From the NCBI GenBank assembly GCA_914767715.1, contig OU612065.1:4216001-4280000 (forward strand): 64,000 bases of DNA, given 5' to 3'. A model generated the notes under the pieces. The model was not told the DNA's origin and ran no database searches. It was given only the letters and a program-made list of their open reading frames with translations. Positions 54,383-64,000 of this stretch are shown one piece after another (the first letter of the stretch is position 1; each line of letters begins with the position of its first letter). This DNA is from Membranipora membranacea. Lineage: Eukaryota > Bryozoa > Gymnolaemata > Cheilostomatida > Membraniporidae. The translations under genes were made by a program, and so were the position numbers.

Positions 54383-56587
54383 GCCATTTCTCAGCTCTTT
54401 TTAAAAGGAAATGGAGCAAGATTGTAAATTATACTGCAGGGTGAAATGTTATGTGACAGGTTACAATTATGACAAAGTCCATTTAAGTCAGCAATGTATA
54501 TGCAGAGCGATGTGAGTGCATCTTAGAAAGGTTTTCAAAGGCTGCAGCCACCAAATTCAATCAAATAGAGGGATATAAAGTGTATTTGCTATGACCTCTT
54601 AAACAACCATTGCTATAAGAGTTTGTAGTTGATTGGTTTGTGAGAGGGCTGAATCGAGAGAAGCTGGCCAAGGAAGAAGCAGCTACTGAAGCTTCTAGGG
54701 TAAAACTTTCAAACACTTGTATTAACTCTTTGATTATAATGTAACACATTCACCACATGCAGACATAATTCATTCATCTTATAGCAGGCAAAATAACCCA
54801 GATTTTTAAGGTAGATGGCCATTAAAATCTTTTAATTATATTACTTGTATTGGTATTGACCTAATCATTTTGTTCTGTCTGATCTGAATCTATGAATTAG
54901 GCCACATGACTGCTTCTCAAGACCCAAAGATACCCTTCCGATACCACCTCATGACATCTCAAAAGCCCTCGCAGTCCCTCAAGACTGCTTACAGTTGCAG
55001 CAAGGAGTTAAAGACAGGAAGACTCTGCACAATAACATATTTGCACAGCTGCTGTGATTGGCGTTTTAATGCACCTGATTCCGAGAACTGGACTTCGGGT
55101 CCGTCTTTTAATAACAAATAATCCATTGTGATGGGTACACATTTTTTTGTGTGGGGTGTGACCATCCAACAGTCTGGGCAACTGGGGTGTAGGGGAGGCA
55201 ACTGTTTCTTGTGATTAAGGTTCAAAGGCCAACAATGTATTCTAGTTTAGATAATACACCTGGATATCCATTTTTCCCCACCCAGTGGCGCAGCAGTTGA
55301 GGGTGGGATATCTATCTATGCATATACATTTCAATGTGACCTTCACACTATCATTCATTAGTTGACCGGTAAACCAGGTTTATTAGCCTATTTCTCTGGT
55401 CAAAATATCAGAGCCCTGCGCTTATTATTCTAAGGACGTCACCAAGGAGGGAAACAATTTTTATGATATGAATAGAGCAAGGAGTTAGAATAGTTTGAAT
55501 AGAGGGAGACTGAATTTGATTATAATACTTTCAAATCAAAACAAGAGTCTATGATTCCATTATGCGTTATGATATGTGCTATTGAGGTACAGAATGAAAT
55601 ATTTCTTTGATTTTCCTTCTTGGTGATATTATAAATTTCTCAGGGGAGGGTATGGTACTCCCATACAACTCATTCTGATTCCACTCTACTGTGCAGATAT
55701 TAGCCAATGTCATTGAATACATTATATCCACTGGTTCTAAGTTGAGCTACAAAATCTTCTCTGGACATTGTTCAACAATCTAATTTATACTGTGTGGAGA
55801 AAGCTGATAGAAATTGGTTGGATGCATGCCGTAGCTGTTGTAGTGTATAGGTATATATACAGTGTATATATTATAATATCAAGGCACAAACCGTCAGGTT
55901 TCAAATCAGACAGTATAAAACAGGCTATACCAGAGAGTTTGGGAGTATACCAAGGCAAAACAATGGGATGACATAGCATTTAATAGAGTTATCTCCCCCA
56001 TTTCTTTAGTTGAAAAATTCAATTTCTTGGGAACTGACACACTTAAGAGGTGTAGAACTTAGACGTAGTAAAAAGGCAACCTATCTACACATATAAATGC
56101 TGATAAATTCTTACCCACTTCCGTTATATTAAACTGAACGATAGCTTTTGGCATATTCTGGACTATAACCCTGAATAATCGTTTAACTGGCACTTATAGC
56201 TAGGTGTCTTCCGGACTAAACTTACAGCTATTATTTATATTATGAAAACCGATTTGTCACATACTATTTTGTCTTTGCTAAGAGTTCTCCTACCAAAAAT
56301 TTGATACAACAGTTTGAGGCGTTGCAGATGTGACTGATGCCTACACACAACCCAAGAAACCTGCATTGGTGAGATAGGTTATTTGCTTTATATGTACATG
56401 AACAATACTACAACGTCTACCTGAGGTCGCTGGAGCAGGCTTAGCCAAGGAGAATTTAATTTAATAGTACAACTAGTGGTAGGAGTAGTATGTCCTGTTA
56501 TCATCTGTGCTCATCAGAGCTTACTGAGTGTGTTATATTCCAGCAGGAGTAATTTCATCAGAATTTTCAGTTTTGGGTTTTTTTTAC
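54383..56587. other. Intergenic, no gene recognised
   Basis: Frames of 60-80 codons (54906-55121 +, 54989-55225 -, 55768-55971 +) overlap each other on opposite strands and show no family motifs or splice context. A short ATATA-rich tract lies near 55850-55880. Confidence 0.4.
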
Positions 56588-56593
56588 TTTATT
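56588..56593 (-). promoter_or_regulatory. RPS15 polyadenylation signal
   Basis: AATAAA on the minus strand, 32 bp after the TAA stop of the ribosomal protein gene, followed by A/T-rich sequence. Compact 3' UTRs of this size are usual for ribosomal protein genes. Confidence 0.7.
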
Positions 56594-56624
56594 CTAAACA
56601 CAGACACATTTCACAAATAATAAA

Positions 56625-58168
<1,544 letters not shown>

Positions 58169-58177
58169 TTTGATGTT

Positions 58178-58186
58178 GAAAAGAGG
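58178..58186 (-). promoter_or_regulatory. Probable 5' TOP motif / transcription start of RPS15
   Basis: On the minus strand CCTCTTTTC lies 9 bases before the ATG. A C followed by an unbroken pyrimidine tract at the mRNA 5' end (TOP) is the growth-control signal of ribosomal protein mRNAs. Position and sequence fit, giving a 5' UTR of about 17 nt. Confidence 0.5.
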
Positions 58187-58346
58187 CTGACAGGAAACAC
58201 AAGTCAATTGATTTCAAATGTGCATCACACCAAAGTTGGAATCTCAATATCAAGGTCTGTGGAGTCTTTAGTGAAATAGCTCCAGGTTCTCAGGCTATTA
58301 TCATGCACATGAAAAAAATCAACAAGGTAATGGTAAGCGGGTGCGT

Positions 58347-58412
58347 TCTATGTTCCGCTTCGCCGATGTTCCACTGGTCTATGTTCCGCTTGAAATGGGT
58401 CTATAGTCCGCT
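58347..58412 (+). repeat. Short degenerate tandem repeat (TCTATGTTCCGCTT)
   Basis: TCTATGTTCCGCTT at 58347-58360 and 58378-58391, with weaker copies GATGTTCCAC (58365) and TCTATAGTCCGCT (58400). Period about 17 or 31 bp. Lies just beyond the RPS15 promoter side. Confidence 0.6.
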
Positions 58413-58740
58413 GTTTTTTAGACCACTGTATCGATCCTTATTCATCCATACAAACTGCTCCATGTTAGTTTAGCCCATTATCAAGGACTAAATTAATCAA
58501 TAGGACTAGACCTTCTTGCCCATTATAGACCACTAAACCAAGGAGTGACTGAACTCCACAGCTGAATCTATAGATTGTGAAGATATTCCCCACTGAGTCA
58601 CCAGTCCATGTACTGACTTTAACTCTTACATTACCCAATGATGGACTATTTAAGTGCATTGGAACAATGAGTAAGTGATTTGAATCAATTTAACCCTGTT
58701 TGAATGTACACTTATTGCATAGGACATCATTGCTGATGAC

Positions 58741-58888
58741 ATGCAAACCACAGGCCTTCTGTAGTTGGTGCAAGTCCAGTGGTCGAGTGCCCCAGTGGCC
58801 GAGGCCTTTTCTTGAGAGAAAAGGCCTCGACCACTGGGGCACTCTACCACTGGACTTGCACCAACTATAGAAGGCCTGTGATGCAAAC
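58741..58888. mobile_element. 132-bp hairpin MITE with 8-bp TSD
   Basis: ATGCAAAC flanks both sides (58741-58748, 58881-58888). The insert 58749-58880 is almost a perfect palindrome: arms of about 64 bp starting CACAGGCCTTCT with only about four bp of loop (TGAG). The 8 bp duplication and short CA..GG ends fit a hAT-type non-autonomous element. Its RNA would fold into a long near-perfect hairpin. Confidence 0.8.
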
Positions 58889-59154
58889 CCTAACTTATGG
58901 AACTATATGACTGTCCTGCTTTCATAGCTTCTGTATTTTCTGGAAACCATTTTGGCGCTTGCTTAATTTGTTGTTTTTGCATTGTCATTGCTGCCAGTCA
59001 GATTCCAAAATTCCTCGATTAAAGCAACAAATTAAGCACATGTTAATGACCCGGAAATGTTAAACCGATTTTGAGCAGAAGTTTCTAAAGTCACAGCTGG
59101 AGAGCTGGCGCTTGAGACGAAGAAGACACAGGTAAATACGCAGGTAAATAAGCA

Positions 59155-60670
59155 AGCGGCAACATGGTTTCAGAAGCTATGAGAGCCAGCTGACAGAACA
59201 GATTTGCGACATTTCACAACAGTTTGACAAAGGAGAGGAAGCGGATGCCGGTTTCCTAGACTTCAGTAAAGCTTTCGACCAAGTTGACCACAATAACTTC
59301 TTCAGAAACTCGCTTATATCGGAGTTACCCCTCAAGCTACTTTCTAGGTACAGAGTCTACTAGAAGGTCAATCCCAAGTATTTACAGTTGATGGCCATAG
59401 TTATAGCCCACGCCAAGGTCATCCCAGGGTTCAGTAATTGCCCCAATCCTGTTCCTGGTCTACATAAACGACCTAGCTGACTCAGTCATATCCAAAACCC
59501 GCATGTTCGCAGACGATACGTCATCTGTTTGACCGGTGAAAACTTTTTCCAGCTCCAAAAAAATCTAGATGCCCTCCAAGTATGGGAGAGTAGTTGGAAG
59601 ATGGAGTTCAATCCTCTCAGATGCGAACATGTTAAATTTACCCAAAAAAGAACTAAAGGAGCCAACAACAACCACATACATAATGAAACAGATATCCCTA
59701 AGACAAAGGGTGTAAAATACCTAGGATTAAGGCTGGAGAGCTCTCTTAGATGGAACGAAAACTTCAACTATATTACCAACAAAGCAGCCAGCATAAGGTG
59801 AGGGTTCATAAGAAGAGCACACAATACCATACTTTCTAAAACATCTCAGAGCAAAAGCTTACCCCATACCATACATGACAAGTTAGCTGGGCTCTATATC
59901 TGGTGGTGTATAAACTTGAAGGCTGGGTTGGTCTGGGGGCCCTAGGGGGCCCTAAAATACTCCCGCCGCCGGCCCCGGGTAACACCCCAGCCGCCCATGC
60001 TCTTAAAATATTTGATTTTCTGTAGTTTTATTGTTAGATAACTGTAATATACCAAATTCTAGCAAGTGTTACACAGAATTTTACTATGTATTAATGTTTA
60101 AACTAATGCAATTTGTTATAATAGGTTGAAAACTAGACCTCATGACAGCAAAATAAGCATATAAAACTTCACTAAGCTCTTAGGTGCAAAAGTGGGGTGG
60201 TTATGGGATCATCTGGTCTCATAGGGTAATCAGCCCTTATATCTGGTGTTACCCTACCAAATAGGGTAACATGTCATGTATGCCCCATACTCGTCAGGCC
60301 CATTCTAGAATACACATCATCAGTATGGGATGGTAGCCTGACGCAAGCACAAGCAACAAAGCTCGAAGCTGTGTAACGCAAGGCCGTGCGCATGTGTTTA
60401 CAATGTTCCGCGGTCAGACCACACAACTAGCACCTCGCAGCTGATTGAACAACTAGAATGGAAAAACCTAAGTACCAGAATGGCGAAGAATTGTACTCTT
60501 CCGAGCCATCCACTTTGGTAAAGTAGAGACTGACATGGGAGATTACATCAGCTTCACCCACATCCTGGCAGTTCTAGAAGGCACAACCCACAGTACCTAA
60601 TACCTCACTGCAGCACTGACCTCCACAAAAAGAGATTCTTTGTCTCCCCGCTAAATTGTGAAATGATCTT
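59155..60670 (+). mobile_element. Second dead LINE (Jockey/CR1-type RT remnant), interrupted
   Basis: Frames on the plus strand give, in order: QHGFRSYESQLTEQICDI, FLDFSKAFDQVDHNNF, a stop and frame changes, INDLADSVISKTRMFADDTS (catalytic Asp pair kept), QVWESSWKMEFNPLRCEHVK, TKGVKYLGLRLESSLRWNEN and FIRRAHNT. After a 413 bp insertion comes LVRPILEYTSSVWDGSLTQA, then AVRMCLQC and a degenerate tail. Many stops and frameshifts show it is long dead. It is distinct from the LINE at 44-48 kb, whose strand is opposite and whose protein wording differs. Confidence 0.8.
59862..60290. mobile_element. 413-bp DNA transposon remnant inside the LINE, 8-bp TSD
   Basis: CCCCATAC occurs at 59862-59869 and 60283-60290. 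The insert 59870-60282 has inverted ends CATACATGACAAGTTA and TAACATGTCATGTATG. Removing insert and one duplication restores the LINE frame 'KAYPILVRPILEY'. The interior includes an unusually GC-rich block (about 59935-59998) with runs of G and CCGCCGCCGGCCCCGGG, in an otherwise AT-rich sequence. hAT-type size of target duplication. Confidence 0.8.
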
Positions 60671-60929
60671 TTTTATCACTCTTTGATACTTGTAGATCCT
60701 CCTGTGGCAGGTTAAGGTTACAGTAAATGGTGAAAATCTGGTTATACGATCTATGACACGGGCTAATACCGATAGACGAGCCTGAAAAAATACTGGAAAC
60801 TTCAGATGAAGAAACGATTACTCTACAAGTATCAAGTAAGTATGGTATGCTTAATTGAGTTCAGTGGTAACTTCAGGCCTATATATAGGCATGTCGGCAA
60901 AGAGAAATGCTTTCTCTCTGTTTCTGCTA

Positions 60930-61990
60930 TTTGCAGCCGCTAGATGTCTGCCTGGCATCGACATCTGTTAGTTGCCAAATAGACATCCGGTTACATAAAA
61001 GGCATCCAGGCACGTATTTGACAAAGGTGGATTGGTATGTAGCAGAGGAGGATGGATTGTAGTCACTCATCATCGGGGCGACAACCCCATCTGAATAGGG
61101 CTGTAACAGCAAATATTAATGCTCTAAGCCCATTTGGTTGGGTTTGTTATACCAAAAATTTCTGCTCCAAGCCCATACAAATGGGTTTGTTACAGAAAGT
61201 ATTACTGCTACAAGCTGTTGTACTAAAAATGTTTTCTGTAAATGGCCATCCGCCACACATTTCTGGTCTATCCTCAGCCTATGCAGATGAGTTTGTTACT
61301 GCTCCAAGCCCATATGGATGAGTAGTTGGCAACCATCAGTTGCCATATGGCCATTCGGATGGGTTCGTTACAGTCACACTTCGAGATTGATACAAGGTGA
61401 AATGGATGGCCAGTTAGCATTGTCGCATGGGTATTCGTCATAAGCGGATGGCCCTTTTATGGAGATATGTTGCTGATGGCCATTTACCGGACACATTTGG
61501 CTCATCTGGAAGAATGGTTACAGCAAATATTACTGCTCAAACAAAACCCACCCGGATGGAGTTAATTTAGCAAACATTACTATTCCAAGCCTGTCTGGAT
61601 GGGTTTGTTGCAGCTATAATGCGAAAAATGTGGCCGGTCCACCACAAATCTTTACGTTAAAGGTCCATCCACTCATGACAAATATCCATTTCACATTATA
61701 TCAATTTCAAAGCTCGGCAGTCACAAACCAATCCTGTTGCAAATTTTGCAACCAGATGGCTTCATGGCAGATGTCAATTGTAAAACAGACCCATCCGGAT
61801 TGCTATTTGGCAACCGTTGGACACCAAATAGGCGTCCTGATGGGTTTCTTTCACAGCAAACTCCACCGTAACAAAACCCATCTCTGTCTAAAGTGCATTT
61901 GCATCTGTTACAAGCCAATCCTGTCCCATGAATTTTATGTCCGGTAGCGTTAAAAGCAACCGGAAGCCTATTTGTCCGTTGGGCAACCGA
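60930..61990. repeat. Degenerate tandem/interspersed repeat field
   Basis: A motif close to GCTCCAAGCCCATNTGGATG followed by GGTTTGTTACAGCAAATATT recurs about 8-10 times with strong divergence (e.g. at about 61119, 61163, 61290, 61355, 61510, 61575), mixed with a second motif TTGCCAAATAGNCATCCGG. Spacing varies between roughly 40 and 90 bp. Frames here repeat Cys-containing strings (CNRMSIWQL, CNQMASWQM) but contain stops on both strands, so I take it as a decayed minisatellite rather than coding. Confidence 0.6.
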
Positions 61991-62029
61991 CGGCTGCCAA
62001 ATAGTAGGTTCTCATCGCAGAATAGCTAT

Positions 62030-62560
62030 CAAAGTCCGAGAAGACAAATTTAGCATATTGTTTATACCTGGTTCTGGAAGTAGTTCATTGTGTTATGCGA
62101 TTTTATCTCTGTTCGAACTCCACTGTTTTTGATGGCTATTGCACATTTGTCTCTAAGCGATCAACGTGCACTTCCAGTATGCCCGTTCATGTCTCCGGCC
62201 AAGATAAGCACATCTGCAGCACTGCAACAAACTGTCCAAAATCTGTCTTTGGCCTCCACATCACAGTCTTGCTGTTCGCATAGGCAGAAACGATGTTATA
62301 GGTCTGCCTTTTGGTCACCAAGTTCAAATTGATAATCCCCTCAGATTACCTGGTTACATGACTCATCCCACACCATTCCTCGGTCTTATCCCGCCACTGT
62401 TGTACAGCTTGACGCCATCGTCAATGTATCTTGCCTTTCCTCCAGGCCTTTCTCCTCCCATCTGGTCTCCTGTAGGCATATGTTACGCCTCACCATCGTA
62501 TCAGCTATCTCTCTACTCTTATTTGTGAGTGTAGCAATGTTTAGGGCCGCTAGCTTGATA
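62030..62560 (-). mobile_element. RTE-type LINE endonuclease remnant
   Basis: Minus-strand frames read AALNIATLTNKSREIADTMV, RRNICLQETRW, VSAYANSKT and DMNGHTGS in the order of the AP-endonuclease domain of RTE-like LINEs (n.gTl..rs.ei...l.....ldi..lQEtrW ... vsaYaP ... GDfNgHvG). At least two frameshifts and several stops separate the blocks. No reverse transcriptase part is recognised next to it. Confidence 0.6.
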
Positions 62561-64000
62561 ATCGTCTACCTCGCTCGCCTACTTTCCACAAGGTCCCCAA
62601 CAAGGGAGATGCCTTGGCATAGTCTGGTTCTCTCTGGTTTTATTACAGTCTGTGGCATAGTTTTTCCGGCCGGATGCTCTGCCTGTCGCTGAACCCGTCT
62701 CTATCCAGGATTGGGACTGGCTGAGTCTGGCACCGGATTGTACATTCCTCAAGCAAATTTTTCATAATATCATAATATCTACAAAACAACCACCTCTATT
62801 GCAGAAATAACTGTTGGTCTTGTTCTTGACTTTTTTGCTAGTTTTCATATTTTATCCTGCCCCCTACCTGTTCCAGCTAAGAATTGGTCACTTGCCATAG
62901 CACACCAGGACATGTAGGTATATACATAAAGTACATAATTATTTTGCTTTATTTTTATCAGATCCTATGCGGAGAAAATTAGTTGTGCATTTGGCTGCGA
63001 CTTGAGATGATTTCCACCAATCTACATCAGGTTTGTTAAGTTATCATGAACGTGAAAAATACCACTTGCCTTTGCCCCATAAGTGAGCCCAGAAGGTACA
63101 ATATGAGGATTGAAAAAAAAACAAAGCTGAAAGACATAATGCATATGGTAATTCGCAGTTGGGCAGTAAAAATATTGACATTGAATGTACATCATATCAA
63201 CTACCCTTGCGGATAAACTATTTTGGTTCCAAGTTTCAATCAAGGTAATTTGGTACCGAAAAACATAATATGTCCTGATTGGGAGGTCTGCATCAACCCA
63301 TCACCCTATCCCTAATGACAGGATACCAGTGCTAAGATGAGAAAGTGTCCATCTGTTCATCTTCACACTATTTCAGAGTGACCTACAGCGCTGGTTGGTA
63401 AATAGAATTGATATGTACGGGGATGTGAACTATCAGCTGAGGTGTTGAGCCGCTTGGAGGTAGTGTCCATCATGCCTACCGCGTATCGAGATATGGGTAT
63501 GTACAAAGGTGTTACTTTCATTTTCATTCCATAAGTACTGTAACCAAAAAATAGCTTCTCTCTGCGGAAGTGTTTATATTTCTATTTATAGCAATCAGCA
63601 AATTTTTTTCCCCAGAAAGAAAGTATTTTTACAATCACAATACCTAAATTTGTTGTCAGTTGTTATAAGTTTTGATAGCAAGAGGTCCTGGGTTCAATTT
63701 CCCCTCTTGTTATGAGAGATCTCCCTGCTCATATCCCATAACACGCCGAGCAACATAAACCAACACCAACTGAACTGACTCAAAAGTCGCCACTTCTCTA
63801 ACGACGACTCTACAACTATACTGTGTGGAACATTCTTAGTCTACCGACATCAAAGAGGCTGTCTATCAGTAATAAACCTATGAAGACAAGAAATTTCAAA
63901 AGTTGAAACTTGGTGCATGGCCAACAGGCTCACTCTAAATTATTCAAAAACGTTCCAAATTATTTTAAAATCGCCAAAAAAGCAAATTGTTTTGGCGGAA
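62561..64000. other. Right-edge stretch, no gene recognised
   Basis: AT-rich. Two weak items only: a splice-bounded open frame around 63406-63497 (VLSRLEVVSIMPTAYRDM before GGTATG), which could be an exon of an unseen gene, and a B-box-like GGTTCAATTTCC at 63692 without a tRNA fold. Neither is called. Confidence 0.35.

Noticed and set aside
63660-63720. tRNA-like sequence with GGTTCAATTTCC
   Set aside because: B-box-like string only; no A box or cloverleaf at the correct spacing.

Overview
The window is nuclear DNA from an invertebrate animal. The genes have many short introns (mostly 60-1000 bp) with GT-AG junctions. The intergenic DNA is AT-rich and crowded with small transposons, and the protein families (integrin-type PSI domain, transmembrane adenylyl cyclase, GPI transamidase subunit) are metazoan. 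The compact gene spacing would suit a sponge or another early-branching animal, but that is inference; no marker here fixes the taxon.

Layout. 1-1031 (-): 5' part of a gene with a Mutator-like transposase domain, running off the left edge. 1937-3065 (-): signal peptide and PSI exon of an integrin beta-like gene, with no continuation found. 4.5-8.1 kb: a TA-flanked MITE, LINE scraps, hairpins and a retroposon whose head is the U2 snRNA 5' end. 10850-21190 (+): an 18-exon membrane adenylyl cyclase of 1152 aa. 23101-27653 (-): an unrecognised gene of about 495 aa in eight exons, possibly with a 10-nt microexon further upstream. 30968-36208 (+): complete glucose-6-phosphate isomerase (12 exons, 554 aa). 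36592-42728 (-): complete GPAA1 (11 exons, 636 aa), convergent with the isomerase gene, with one intron that looks like a U12-type AT-AC intron. 44.1-48.2 kb: a dead CR1/Jockey-type LINE split by a 1.6 kb near-perfect inverted repeat. 49938-52962 (+): OTUD6-type deubiquitinase (8 exons, 290 aa). 53.8-54.4 kb: a palindromic element with a tRNA-like core. 56625-58168 (-): ribosomal protein S15/uS19 (148 aa). 58.7-62.7 kb: a hairpin MITE, a second dead LINE interrupted by a 413 bp element, a degenerate minisatellite-like field and an RTE-type endonuclease remnant.

The genes are unrelated housekeeping and signalling genes (cAMP synthesis, glycolysis, GPI-anchor transfer, deubiquitination, translation). 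There is no operon or gene cluster. The most notable items are the AT-AC intron, the U2-headed retroposon, several insertions whose empty sites can be rebuilt from 8-14 bp target duplications, and a family of tiny GC-rich insertions. All exon joins were made by eye from splice signals and reading phase. Every complete gene model sums to a whole number of codons.
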